DNA of 62,440 nucleotides, taken from NCBI GenBank assembly GCA_902599555.1, contig CACKFQ010000005.1, positions 1 through 62,440 of the forward strand. Direction: 5' to 3'. Positions 8,168 through 16,349 of this stretch are shown piece by piece. Position numbers and translations under genes: made by a program. The notes under the pieces are model-generated. The model saw nothing but the letters and a program-made list of their open reading frames with translations. It was not told where the DNA came from and did not search any database. Origin of the DNA: an uncultured Candidatus Actinomarina sp. (GTDB lineage Bacteria > Actinomycetota > Acidimicrobiia > Actinomarinales > Actinomarinaceae). How positions within the stretch are numbered: the stretch's first letter is position 1; every line of letters begins with the position of its first letter.

Positions 8168-9034
8168 ATGAGTTCAAAAATTTGTGTAATCGGAAGTTCA
8201 AATATTGATCAAATAGCATATACAAAAAATATTCCCGCAGATGGAGAGACTCTATTTGGAGATTCCTTTCAAATGGGTTTTGGAGGAAAGGGAGCTAATC
8301 AAGCTGTTATGGCTGGTCTGCTTGGAGCTGATGTATATATGATTACTTGTTTGGGTGATGATGTTTATAAAGAAATGACAATAAACAACTACGAAGCAAA
8401 TAATGTAAATACTGATCATATACAATTAGTCAAAGGTGCAAGTGGTGTAGCTCCTATATGGGTTGATGCGACAGGCCAGAATAGAATAATTGTTATTCCT
8501 GGTGCGAATAATGAAATAGATGCGCAAAAAGCAATTTCATCTATAGAAGAAATTGGAGATATTTCAGTTTTAGTTGGGCAGTGTGAAATCCCAATGGAAG
8601 TCAACCATGAAGTCTTCCAATATGCAAAAAGCAACTCTGTCACAACAATATTTAACCCAGCTCCTGCAAAAAAACTAGAAAGAGAATTCTTGGAGCATAT
8701 CAGTTGGCTAATCCCAAACGAAAATGAATTTGAGTTAATAAGTGGCATGGAGCCTAATGATGAAAACTTTTTAAAATTTAATGAAGAGATACCTTGTAAT
8801 TTGATTGTTACTTTAGGTGAAAAAGGTGCTGTTTTGGTTGATGAAAATAAAACACATTATTTTGATGCTCCATCTGTAAATGTAATAGACACCACTGGAG
8901 CTGGTGATTCGTTTATCGGAACCTTTGCATATGAATTGTCAGAATCAAACTCACCAGAATCTTGTATAAAAAAGGCAGTAGAAAAAGCGAGTCAGTCAGT
9001 TACAAAAAAGGGTACGCAGTCTTCTTACAGTTAA
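8168..9034 (+). CDS. rbsK: Ribokinase (PfkB family)
   Basis: 288 aa. PfkB signatures: N-terminal GSSNIDQ, GFGGKGANQAVMAGLLG (residues 35-52) and DTTGAGDSFIGTFAYEL near 240 with the catalytic Asp. It phosphorylates ribose to ribose 5-phosphate. Lying between a nucleoside hydrolase and uridine phosphorylase, it probably recovers ribose from salvaged nucleosides; no ribose transporter is next to it. A related kinase specificity (another sugar or a nucleoside) cannot be ruled out, but GGKGANQAV is typical of ribokinases. Convergent with the uridine phosphorylase gene. Confidence 0.88.
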   Translation: MSSKICVIGSSNIDQIAYTKNIPADGETLFGDSFQMGFGGKGANQAVMAGLLGADVYMITCLGDDVYKEMTINNYEANNVNTDHIQLVKGASGVAPIWVDATGQNRIIVIPGANNEIDAQKAISSIEEIGDISVLVGQCEIPMEVNHEVFQYAKSNSVTTIFNPAPAKKLEREFLEHISWLIPNENEFELISGMEPNDENFLKFNEEIPCNLIVTLGEKGAVLVDENKTHYFDAPSVNVIDTTGAGDSFIGTFAYELSESNSPESCIKKAVEKASQSVTKKGTQSSYS

Positions 9035-9051
9035 TCTTATTGAAGATACTT

Positions 9052-9822
9052 CTACTGATCGATAGTTAAGCTTGATTCTAAAATAATATTTGTCGCATTA
9101 CTTACAGCGTCTAAATATGTGTCTTTATCTAAAGCTTCTTTTCTAGATTGGTCACCATAAATTACAAGTAAGGCTCCCGTTCTTACTCTTCTATAGCTTC
9201 CCACTACAAATAAAGCAGAGACTTCCATTTCAGAACATAATACGCCACCTCGAACCCAAGCCTCCCATTTTTGATTTAAGTCGTATGAAACGGGCATTGA
9301 ATCTGGGTCATGTTGCCCGTAAAAAGAATCTTTTGTTTGTACAACACCGATGTGATAAGTGCTTCCCTTATCTTTCGCAGCTTGTTCAAGCGCAAAGACC
9401 ATGTCAGCAGATCCAACAGCAGGGTATTCAATTGGCATATACTCTGTAGATGTGCCTTCTTGTCTTACGGCACCATTGGCTATTACTAAATCTCCAACTC
9501 TTGTGTGCTCCTGCATAGCTCCAGAAGTTCCAAGTCGAACCATTGTTTTTACTCCAATGTTTGCTAACTCTTCTACACCTATTGCAGTTGAAGGACATCC
9601 CATTCCTGTTGACATTACACTTACTGGTCTACCTTTATATGTACCCGTAAATGTTTTATATTCTCTGTTAAAGGCAATTTCTTTTGCATCATCAAAATGA
9701 CCAGCGATAAACTCTACTCTTCCTGGGTCTCCCGGTAAAATTACAAAATCGGCAACATCCCCTGGAGCAAGTCCAATATGGTACTGTTTTTCTCCATCAA
9801 GCATTGATTTTTTTTCTGTCAT
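9052..9822 (-). CDS. udp: Uridine phosphorylase (PNP/UDP family)
   Basis: 256 aa, family length. Seen: GLAPGDVADFVILPGDPGR (phosphate-binding GDPxR, residues about 17-35), STGMGCPSTAIGVEEL near 71 and VRLGTSGAMQ near 95. The segment VLCSEMEVSALFVV near 195 gives the conserved EME ribose contact. It splits uridine and phosphate into uracil and ribose 1-phosphate. TATCAT lies 7 bases before the ATG, so the transcript may be leaderless. Part of the local nucleoside-salvage group. Confidence 0.93.
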   Translation of the reverse strand: MTEKKSMLDGEKQYHIGLAPGDVADFVILPGDPGRVEFIAGHFDDAKEIAFNREYKTFTGTYKGRPVSVMSTGMGCPSTAIGVEELANIGVKTMVRLGTSGAMQEHTRVGDLVIANGAVRQEGTSTEYMPIEYPAVGSADMVFALEQAAKDKGSTYHIGVVQTKDSFYGQHDPDSMPVSYDLNQKWEAWVRGGVLCSEMEVSALFVVGSYRRVRTGALLVIYGDQSRKEALDKDTYLDAVSNATNIILESSLTIDQ

Positions 9823-9912
9823 GGTTGAGATGATATCAAATCATCTTTAAAAGGTCACTAAAATTTTTTATAAATTTGTAGAAATTGCCATTAAAAGTGA
9901 TAGTTTAATGAT

Positions 9913-11157
9913 ATGAATATTCCTGAACTGCATCTTCCTACAGAAAACAAAGAGTTTATAAGAAATCCATATGAAAAAATGGGAGAGTTCAGGGAAAGCA
10001 CACCTGTATTCTGGGATGAAATTAATGATCTTTTCTTCTTTACTAGATATCAAGATGTTCGAAGCATCCAATCAACAAAATCATTCGGTACAACTTTTAA
10101 TCATATAGATGGGTTTGAAGATTCAATTGGAAATCAAAAAATACCAATCACTTCAACTGCTTATAAAAGATCTGATCAATTTGGATCGTATAAAAATTTT
10201 TGGAAATCTGAGGAGTTTTCACTATTAAATTTAGAAGGTCAGTTGCATAAAGAACTTAGAGGGTTGGTTGCTAAAGCTTTTCTACCAAGGTCCGTACAAC
10301 AATTAGTTCCTTTTATGGAACAAAAATCTGAAGAGTTATTTAATGGTCTCCAAGGTTCAGAATTTGATATGTTAAAAGATTATGCACAACCTTATTCTGT
10401 AAGTATTATTGGAAAACTTTTAGGGGTACCTGAAAGTGATCATTTTGAGTTTCTTGATTGGTCACACAAAATTGTAAAAATGTACGATTTTGAAGTGACT
10501 GAAGAAAATGCTAATAAAGCCGAGGAAGCAGCAAAACAATTTATTGAATACACTCAAGACCTGCTTAATAAAAGAAGGCAGAACCCTGAAGACGATATGA
10601 TTACAAGATTGTCACAAGTCTCTGAAGATAATAATTATTTAACAGACGATCAAATTATTTGTACAGTTATCTTACTTCTTAATGCTGGACATGAAGCTAC
10701 TGTTAACACTTTAGGCAATGGGCTCCACGCGCTATTAACTTTAGGAAAGTCATTTGAAGAAATTAAAAATGAAGCGGATGAAATTAATGATGTAGTAGAA
10801 GAGTTGATAAGGTTCGATAGTCCCTTACAATTTTTTCAACGATATGCCCTAGAAGATATTGAAATAGGCGGACATGATATTAAAAAAGGCTCAAAAGTAG
10901 CAATTCTATTGGGCTCAGCCAATAGAGACCCCAGAGCTTTTGAAGAACCTGACACTATCAATTTTAAACGTGAAATGAAGGACCACAGTAGTTGGGGTGG
11001 TGGTATACACTTTTGTATTGGTACCCACTTAGCAAAACTAGAACTCGGAGTATCTTTTAACCATATACTTGAAAAAGAATTTCAATTAATAGAAGAGCCT
11101 TCAAGAACAGGTGCTTTCGGTATCAGAGGATTTAAAAATCTTTTGGTTTCAGTTTAA
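9913..11157 (+). CDS. Cytochrome P450
   Basis: 414 aa soluble bacterial-type P450. Seen: LLNAGHEATVNTLGNGL (I helix, about 253-269, with the A-G-x-E-x-T oxygen-activation motif), EELIRFDSPLQ (ExxR, about 295) and the heme loop WGGGIHFCIGTHLAKLE (about 358-374, Cys ligand). LRGLVAKAF near 112 is the C-helix region. The length and sequence style suggest a CYP using ferredoxin and hydroxylating a small hydrophobic substrate; no ferredoxin is adjacent. TAGTTT six bases before the ATG suggests a leaderless transcript. Confidence 0.95.
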   Translation: MNIPELHLPTENKEFIRNPYEKMGEFRESTPVFWDEINDLFFFTRYQDVRSIQSTKSFGTTFNHIDGFEDSIGNQKIPITSTAYKRSDQFGSYKNFWKSEEFSLLNLEGQLHKELRGLVAKAFLPRSVQQLVPFMEQKSEELFNGLQGSEFDMLKDYAQPYSVSIIGKLLGVPESDHFEFLDWSHKIVKMYDFEVTEENANKAEEAAKQFIEYTQDLLNKRRQNPEDDMITRLSQVSEDNNYLTDDQIICTVILLLNAGHEATVNTLGNGLHALLTLGKSFEEIKNEADEINDVVEELIRFDSPLQFFQRYALEDIEIGGHDIKKGSKVAILLGSANRDPRAFEEPDTINFKREMKDHSSWGGGIHFCIGTHLAKLELGVSFNHILEKEFQLIEEPSRTGAFGIRGFKNLLVSV

Positions 11158-11571
11158 TTTTTCGATTTCAGGAATTAATTGATCAATATTATTAACAGTT
11201 ACCGTCAGCATTCCTTCAACAAATAAGTTTCTATACCTTCTTTCGTTAGCATTTATAGCTATAACTGGTTTTTCCTTTGCGTAGGTGTGGCCTATCTCTG
11301 CTGAAGTTCCTGAGTCAATATCTTGACCAGTCAGAAGTGCAACTGTAAGGTCTGCAGCATCTAGTGCATCCAGATCATTTTTAAATATACGATCCTTGGT
11401 CTCCTGTGACATATCTGTACCCTTAAGTTCAGACTCATCAATACCTGTTTGATCTCTGTGTGGAAGAAAGCAGTCGTAGCCATTTTCCTCAAGTTCTTTT
11501 GCAATATCTTCTAAATACATTTGCTCATGTTTATTAAAAAGTGGACCTGCGATATAAATTTTTTTAATCAT
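11149..11571 (-). CDS. Nucleoside 2-deoxyribosyltransferase family protein
   Basis: 140 aa. It starts KKIYIAGPLFNKHEQMYLE, the family's N-terminal strand and loop, and contains DLDALDAADLTVALLTGQDIDSGT (in pieces, about 75-98), which carries the catalytic-region D-x-G-T-x-x-E-x-G motif (DSGTSAEIGHTYA). Family members transfer or hydrolyse deoxyribose from deoxynucleosides or their monophosphates. It fits the nucleoside salvage set. It overlaps the P450 3' end by 9 bases, tail to tail. Confidence 0.85.
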   Translation of the reverse strand: MIKKIYIAGPLFNKHEQMYLEDIAKELEENGYDCFLPHRDQTGIDESELKGTDMSQETKDRIFKNDLDALDAADLTVALLTGQDIDSGTSAEIGHTYAKEKPVIAINANERRYRNLFVEGMLTVTVNNIDQLIPEIEKLN

Positions 11572-11577
11572 AAAACC

Positions 11578-11583
11578 AAATTA
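11578..11583 (-). promoter_or_regulatory. -10 box of a leaderless promoter for the deoxyribosyltransferase-like gene
   Basis: TAATTT lies six bases upstream of the ATG at 11571, with no Shine-Dalgarno in between. Confidence 0.4.
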
Positions 11584-11618
11584 GCAAAATTATTTAACCA
11601 ATGTATTACCAAATGATT

Positions 11619-11624
11619 TAAACT
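11619..11624 (+). promoter_or_regulatory. -10 box of a leaderless promoter for the PLP enzyme gene
   Basis: TAAACT is followed by six bases and the ATG at 11631; no Shine-Dalgarno is seen. Confidence 0.5.
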
Positions 11625-11630
11625 CCATGT

Positions 11631-12797
11631 ATGGGGAAATCTAAAAAGTATGGTATGAATACTAAAGCTCTTCATGCTAACAAACGTTTTGAACCAATAA
11701 GTGGTGACGTGATGCCTCCTCTTCACCTCTCTACAACTTACAAAAATGATGTGCCTGGTGAATCAGATTATTTTTATGGAAGAATTAACAATCCAACAAG
11801 AGAGTTGTTTGAAAGAACCTTGGCGTCACTTGAAGGTATCGAAAATTATGAGGAGCAGCATGCTTTTGCAATGGCATCAGGAATGTCAGCTGTAAGCATA
11901 ATTGCCGAACTAGCTAAACCTGGTGATAATGTTGTGATAACAAAAGATGTATACGGTGGAACTACAAATTACTTTTCACGAATAATTAGAGATCGTGGAG
12001 TGGAAGTAAATTTCTGTGACTTTGCAGACCATGATGCTTTAGATAGCTTGTTAAATGAAAAGACCAAACTCGTTTGGATAGAGTCACCATCCAATCCCTC
12101 AATGAAATTATATGATTTGCAAAAAATCTCTGACATAGTTCATCAATACGATGCTTTATTAGTTGCGGATAGTACTTTCTCAACACCATTTATTACAAGA
12201 CCTTTTGAACATGGTGTAGATATTATTATGCACTCTACCACGAAATATATTGGTGGACATAGCGATACGCTAGGTGGAGCTGTTTTATGTAAAGATCTTG
12301 AGTTGCATGAGAACTTGATGCTTTATCAAAGACAAGGTGGTGCAATTATGTCTCCTTTTGATGCTTACTTGGTGCAAAGAGGTCTATATACACTTGGACC
12401 AAGAATAAAACTTCATTCTGAAAATGCTCATAAATTAGCAGAATACTTGGGTGGTTCTGAACACATAAAAGAAATCAGATATCCCGGATTAAGTAACTTC
12501 GAAAATCATGAAATTGCAGTTAAACAGATGGATTACTTTGGTGGAATGATGAGTTTTTATCTAGAAGAACATATTAATCAAGAAAAATTCTGGCAATCGC
12601 TAGATTTGTATAAACTTGCTGTCAGTCTAGGCGGTGTTGAAACACTGATTGAGCTTCCTTATTTAATGACTCATGATAAGGCTCAAGATACAGAAGCAAG
12701 CGCACCTGTTGACTTAATTAGAATCTCTGTCGGATTAGAAAACATTGAAGATTTGATTGAGGATATGGAATCTGCACTCAATGCAGCAAAAAAATAA
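11631..12797 (+). CDS. Cystathionine gamma-lyase/gamma-synthase-type PLP enzyme
   Basis: 388 aa Cys/Met-metabolism PLP enzyme. Seen: PPLHLSTTYKND near 30, YFYGRINNPTRELFE near 47 (phosphate contacts Y-x-R), ASGMSAVSIIAE near 85, the VADSTFSTPF segment near 180 (Asp pairing with the PLP nitrogen), and HSTTKYIGGHSD near 203 with the PLP lysine. The family includes cystathionine gamma-synthase, gamma-lyase, beta-lyase and methionine gamma-lyase, which cannot be told apart here. Its 3' end overlaps the next gene by 17 bases. Confidence 0.92.
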   Translation: MGKSKKYGMNTKALHANKRFEPISGDVMPPLHLSTTYKNDVPGESDYFYGRINNPTRELFERTLASLEGIENYEEQHAFAMASGMSAVSIIAELAKPGDNVVITKDVYGGTTNYFSRIIRDRGVEVNFCDFADHDALDSLLNEKTKLVWIESPSNPSMKLYDLQKISDIVHQYDALLVADSTFSTPFITRPFEHGVDIIMHSTTKYIGGHSDTLGGAVLCKDLELHENLMLYQRQGGAIMSPFDAYLVQRGLYTLGPRIKLHSENAHKLAEYLGGSEHIKEIRYPGLSNFENHEIAVKQMDYFGGMMSFYLEEHINQEKFWQSLDLYKLAVSLGGVETLIELPYLMTHDKAQDTEASAPVDLIRISVGLENIEDLIEDMESALNAAKK

Positions 12798-13740
12798 TCT
12801 AACTCCTAACTACTTCTCTTACGCAATATATTCCGTCATCGTAACTGCACTGTTGTTCATTTTGTTTGGATCTAATGGGTGGGGTCCTGCAGCTGAAAAC
12901 GAACAAGCTATTGGTCAAATTTCAAGATGGTGTGAAAGGGTTAGTGATGGTTTTTTTAGAGAACCAGCTAATACTTTGGGTAATTTGGGATTTGTTATTA
13001 CTGGCCTCTATATGTTTTACAAATTATCAGATGACGCTACTAATAACAAAACTCCAATGTTTGGTTCGTTTAAAATTGCACTTATATATGCATCCGCATC
13101 AACTTTTCTTGGTCCAGGATCTATGGCAATGCATGGAACCCACACCAAGTTTGGTGCATGGTTAGATAACGTTTCAATGATAAGTTACATACTTGTCTTG
13201 TGGATTTATAACTTAAAGAGGTTAACGAAGTTTTCCAACAAAATTTATTTTTCAACGTATTCAATACTTTTAGTTTATTACGCATATAGTTACTGGTTTC
13301 TTGATTCAGGACTTGGAATAGGTGTAAATTTATTTGAGTTGAGTATTGGTCTATGGATTGCTACCGAAGTTATAATCAAGTTTCCAAATATGTATGGAAG
13401 GGTTCTGTCAGGAATCACGGTCCTTGTTATTCAACAATTATTTGGAAGTTCAGTAATAGATTCTTTGTCAAACATTCAAGATAACTGGGAAATGGCGTTT
13501 TACTTTGCTCCTGCTTTAATTCCAAATATTAGCCAAAACACCAAAAGAAAATATACCCCATGGTTCTTTATTGGGTTTGCATCTTTCTTTGGAGCATTGT
13601 TAATTTGGGGAACTGGTGTACCAGATCACCCATGGTGCAACCCTGACTCTTGGATACAAGCTCATATGATTTGGCATTTGTTATGTGCAGTAGCAACTCT
13701 TAGTTTTTTTAATTTTTATAGAAATGAAACTACTCGGTAA
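12781..13740 (+). CDS. Alkaline ceramidase-like membrane protein (CREST superfamily)
   Basis: The ATG at 12781 (MQQKNNLTPN) gives 319 aa; a start 24 bases earlier would only lengthen the overlap with the PLP enzyme. About seven membrane helices. Conserved elements typical of alkaline ceramidases and related CREST hydrolases are present: REPANTLGNLGFVI near 55 (E-x-x-N-T), the GSMAMHGTHTKFG segment with LDNVSM (His and Asp, about 115-135), and HMIWHLLCAVATL near the C-terminus (H-x-x-x-H). Such enzymes use a zinc site in the membrane to cut amides of lipids. The lipid substrate is unknown. Confidence 0.75.
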   Translation: MQQKNNLTPNYFSYAIYSVIVTALLFILFGSNGWGPAAENEQAIGQISRWCERVSDGFFREPANTLGNLGFVITGLYMFYKLSDDATNNKTPMFGSFKIALIYASASTFLGPGSMAMHGTHTKFGAWLDNVSMISYILVLWIYNLKRLTKFSNKIYFSTYSILLVYYAYSYWFLDSGLGIGVNLFELSIGLWIATEVIIKFPNMYGRVLSGITVLVIQQLFGSSVIDSLSNIQDNWEMAFYFAPALIPNISQNTKRKYTPWFFIGFASFFGALLIWGTGVPDHPWCNPDSWIQAHMIWHLLCAVATLSFFNFYRNETTR

Positions 13741-14140
13741 AACTTAAGCTGTCTATCCAGGCTGAAATTTCTTTAACAGTATTTCTGTAAACTTCTAAAG
13801 CGTGTTCATCCGAATCATAAGAAGACCTGCTAGGGTCTACAAAAGCATTGTGAACTCTGTTTTTTCCATTTGGAAACACTGGACACAGCTCATTAGCTGA
13901 ATCACAAACTGTTAATACATACTCAAACGGCTCATCAATAAACTCGTTTACTAATTTTGGATATTGAGTGCTTATATCATACCCCTCTTCAGCCATTGCT
14001 TTTACGGCATAGGGGTTAACTATCTCTTCAGGTTTTGTTCCGGCTGAATAGATTTCATAATCAGGATACTTGGCTTTTAAGAGACCCTCGGCAATTTGCG
14101 ATCGACAGGTATTACCGGTACAGATAACAATAATTTTCAT
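13730..14140 (-). CDS. arsC: Arsenate reductase, thioredoxin-coupled type (low-molecular-weight PTP fold)
   Basis: 136 aa. The P-loop CTGNTCRSQ (C-x5-R-S, residues 7-15) lies at the N-terminus. VCDSANELCPVFP (about 79-91) carries the second and third redox cysteines, followed by the NAFVDPS acid loop. This three-cysteine arrangement distinguishes ArsC from phosphotyrosine phosphatases. It reduces arsenate to arsenite. No arsR, arsB or acr3 is adjacent, so export must be encoded elsewhere. TAAACT stands six bases before the ATG. Confidence 0.9.
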   Translation of the reverse strand: MKIIVICTGNTCRSQIAEGLLKAKYPDYEIYSAGTKPEEIVNPYAVKAMAEEGYDISTQYPKLVNEFIDEPFEYVLTVCDSANELCPVFPNGKNRVHNAFVDPSRSSYDSDEHALEVYRNTVKEISAWIDSLSFTE

Positions 14141-14146
14141 GACCCT

Positions 14147-14152
14147 AGTTTA
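14147..14152 (-). promoter_or_regulatory. -10 box of a leaderless promoter for arsC
   Basis: TAAACT, six bases upstream of the arsC ATG at 14140; no Shine-Dalgarno. It is back to back with the promoter at 14163-14168. Confidence 0.5.
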
Positions 14153-14162
14153 AATGAAAAAT

Positions 14163-14168
14163 TAGAAT
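14163..14168 (+). promoter_or_regulatory. -10 box of a leaderless promoter for the small membrane protein gene
   Basis: TAGAAT plus six bases, then the ATG at 14175; no Shine-Dalgarno. Confidence 0.5.
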
Positions 14169-14174
14169 AATAAT

Positions 14175-14471
14175 ATGGATACACAGGCCAACAAAGAACG
14201 TAAATTTACCCAAGCAATGGAAAAGTGGATAATGTACTTTATGTATGCATTATTTGGAGGGTTGTTTTTCTTAATTTCTCTTCAAGGCTCTTGGAGTGAA
14301 GGTTTAATTTTACTTCCTATAGCAATCATTTCCCTTCCTCTCACAAAGTGGGGTATGCGTTGGCAAAATGAGAGATATGTAAGAAGTGCACAAAATCAAG
14401 ATGACTTAAAAATAGTTATGAATAAATTAGATGAAATTGATAAGAGATTATCAAAATTGGAGGAAAGTTGA
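14175..14471 (+). CDS. Hypothetical membrane protein with two helices and a coiled-coil tail
   Basis: 98 aa, not recognised. Two membrane segments (about 20-38 and 45-60: YFMYALFGGLFFLISL and GLILLPIAIISLPLTKWG) are followed by a charged C-terminal helix with heptad-like leucines (KLDEIDKRLSKLEES). The stop overlaps the TTG start of the DinB-family gene (TTGA), so the two are coupled. Confidence 0.65.
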   Translation: MDTQANKERKFTQAMEKWIMYFMYALFGGLFFLISLQGSWSEGLILLPIAIISLPLTKWGMRWQNERYVRSAQNQDDLKIVMNKLDEIDKRLSKLEES

Positions 14472-14953
14472 TAAGTATTAAATTGATGCTGGAGCATATG
14501 GCATGGGCAAATCAAGAAATATATAAAGAGATTAAAAAGCTGGACACAAAAGTTCTTGATTATTTTGTAATCGATCCAGAGTGGACTGTTCGAACAATTA
14601 TGATACACATTGCTGGTGCATCACATTTGTATGGTCAACGATTAAATGGTGAACCCTTTTCACGTTTTGAACTTAAAAGTACTGACGATTCGGAAATTAT
14701 CGATGAACTGTTACTTGAACTAGACAGGATTGATCAAAGTTTAATGAAAAATGTTGATAGAGAAGATGAAGAAGTAACCTATAAAACCTCCAAAGGTGAG
14801 GGTAAAAGTACAGTTTCTGAAATACTTTCCCAATTAATCTTTCATGCAGGAGAACATCGAGCTCAAATTGTTGCTGCCTTAGACAAGCACAACGAAAGAT
14901 CTATTAACTTAGATAATTATTCTATTTGGAGTTATGTTAACTCCACTAAGTAG
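14468..14953 (+). CDS. DinB/YfiT-like family metalloprotein
   Basis: 161 aa from a TTG start supported by GGAGG five bases upstream. The N-terminal LMLEHMAWANQEIYKEI, the central RTIMIHIAGASHLYG and the C-terminal LIFHAGEHRAQI show the three spaced histidines of the DinB four-helix bundle. Members bind a divalent metal and include thiol S-transferases that use mycothiol or bacillithiol; the substrate here is unknown. Coupled to the small membrane protein upstream. Confidence 0.82.
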   Translation: MISIKLMLEHMAWANQEIYKEIKKLDTKVLDYFVIDPEWTVRTIMIHIAGASHLYGQRLNGEPFSRFELKSTDDSEIIDELLLELDRIDQSLMKNVDREDEEVTYKTSKGEGKSTVSEILSQLIFHAGEHRAQIVAALDKHNERSINLDNYSIWSYVNSTK

Positions 14954-15251
14954 TTGAGTCTGATACCCATTTTTCATACTCAGGCAAAGTAAATACAGGT
15001 TCCAATACTGTGATTTTTGGAAGCTCATAAGGGTGTCTTTGCTTAACAATATCAACGACTTCTCTCATCAAACTTTCTTTTGTATAGAGCAAAATTTCAA
15101 TTTCTGAATCCTCGACTAACTCATTTTTCCACTTATAAGATGATTGGATTTCATGAAAAGTTCCACATGCAATCTTGTTTGTTTCAAGTAGTAAGTTAAT
15201 TAAGTTTTGGGCTTTCTTTTGCTCATCTACTGTAGTTTGAATTATTATCAT
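14946..15251 (-). CDS. cutA: Divalent-cation tolerance protein CutA
   Basis: 101 aa, family length. Seen: IIIQTTVDEQKKAQNLINLL at the N-terminus, IACGTFHEIQSSYKWKNEL (C-x-x-x-x-x-x-Y-x-W) around 32-50 and VKQRHPYELPKITVLEP near 73. CutA forms trimers resembling PII proteins and is linked to copper tolerance, but its biochemical role is unsettled. It overlaps the SDR gene start region by four bases (ATGA) and is probably co-transcribed with it. Confidence 0.9.
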   Translation of the reverse strand: MIIIQTTVDEQKKAQNLINLLLETNKIACGTFHEIQSSYKWKNELVEDSEIEILLYTKESLMREVVDIVKQRHPYELPKITVLEPVFTLPEYEKWVSDSTT

Positions 15252-16087
15252 ATATCTAAATTGAGTTCATTTGCTGTATAAGACCAAAGTTTATCTCGTA
15301 GCTCATGATTGTAAACTAATTTGTTGTGTCGCATAAGTGCTGGTTCACCATAAATGCCAATTAGTTTTGGAGCGTAAACCAGGTCTGCTGTGGTATTTTC
15401 ATCTTCAATTGCTCGAATAATTGGTGCGATTCCTGTGTTTATGTTTGTAGAGAAATAGGTATAAAAAGACTTTTTAATTTTCTTAACTTCGTATGGTCTT
15501 GACTGCCTTGACTTTGTAACGCCTGGATGAGCTGTGGCTACTGATATTGATGTTTTTTTTAGTTTACTCTCCAACTCAATTGCAAACATTGACCTAAGTA
15601 AATTTGTGAAATTGTATCTACTGCTAGGAGAGAATGAATCTTTAGAGTGTAGGCCGCTTAAATTAAATGTTCTTGCTAGATACATAGAAAGGCTTGTGAC
15701 TTGAACAATCCTTCCAGAACTTCTATGTAAATTCTCTAACAACATCAGAGCTAATCTAAAAGAACCAAAGTAATTTACAGCAATCATTGATTCGTAACCC
15801 TCTTCCGTTAATTCATAATCTCTGTAGATTAATCCTGCATTATTGTATAAAACATCTATCTCTGAATAATCCGAATTAATTTGATTCACAAACTGATTGA
15901 TACTTGAAGGTTTTGATAAATCTAATTCCAAAAAAACTGCATTACTACCAAGAAACTCTTCGGCCATTTTTCCTTTTGCCGTATCCCTACAAGCTAAAAT
16001 AACTTGATAATTTTTAGCAATTAAATCCTTTGCAACAGCTAATCCAATTCCTTTATTAGCACCAGTGATTATTGCTGTTTTTGACAT
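15248..16087 (-). CDS. Short-chain dehydrogenase/reductase
   Basis: 279 aa Rossmann-fold oxidoreductase. The nucleotide loop GANKGIGLAVAKDL (T-G-x-x-x-G-x-G type, about 8-22), the YNNAGLIYRD motif near 86 and the Ser of VTSLSMY near 132 are present. The catalytic Y-x-x-x-K is represented by SRYNFTNLL near 158, in which Tyr is present but the Lys position reads Asn. The similar-looking plant/retinol dehydrogenase-type SDRs keep Y-x-x-S-K, so activity may be altered. Substrate unknown. The divergent small gene starts 38 bases away. Confidence 0.85.
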   Translation of the reverse strand: MSKTAIITGANKGIGLAVAKDLIAKNYQVILACRDTAKGKMAEEFLGSNAVFLELDLSKPSSINQFVNQINSDYSEIDVLYNNAGLIYRDYELTEEGYESMIAVNYFGSFRLALMLLENLHRSSGRIVQVTSLSMYLARTFNLSGLHSKDSFSPSSRYNFTNLLRSMFAIELESKLKKTSISVATAHPGVTKSRQSRPYEVKKIKKSFYTYFSTNINTGIAPIIRAIEDENTTADLVYAPKLIGIYGEPALMRHNKLVYNHELRDKLWSYTANELNLDI

Positions 16088-16111
16088 TATTTTATTTAGT
16101 TTATTAATACG

Positions 16112-16117
16112 TATAAT
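16112..16117 (+). promoter_or_regulatory. -10 box of a leaderless promoter
   Basis: A consensus TATAAT lies seven bases before the ATG at 16125, with no Shine-Dalgarno. It decides the internal ATG as the start rather than upstream in-frame codons. Confidence 0.55.
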
Positions 16118-16124
16118 TAAAGAA

Positions 16125-16346
16125 ATGTATTATTTACTAACTGGAATTATTGCAGTTTCAATTCTTAGGTATTTCAATTTAATTCCAAAAATGACAAGTA
16201 AGTTTTGGACATATGTGGATTACGCGATAGTTATTGTTGGTTTTGTTATATTACTTGCTCGAATACCTCCTTTTTTCGCAGGAATTTTGCTTACAGTTGT
16301 AACTGGATATGCCTGGAGAAAAGGCTTTTTTGATAAATTTCGTTAA
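16125..16346 (+). CDS. Small membrane protein, hypothetical
   Basis: 73 aa, not recognised. Two or three hydrophobic stretches (YYLLTGIIAVSILRYF; YAIVIVGFVILLARI; FFAGILLTVVTGYA) almost fill the protein. Placed alone between a divergent SDR gene and a convergent lipoprotein gene whose stop is 3 bases away. The TATAAT box seven bases upstream supports a real, leaderless gene. Confidence 0.6.
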   Translation: MYYLLTGIIAVSILRYFNLIPKMTSKFWTYVDYAIVIVGFVILLARIPPFFAGILLTVVTGYAWRKGFFDKFR

Positions 16347-16349
16347 ATA

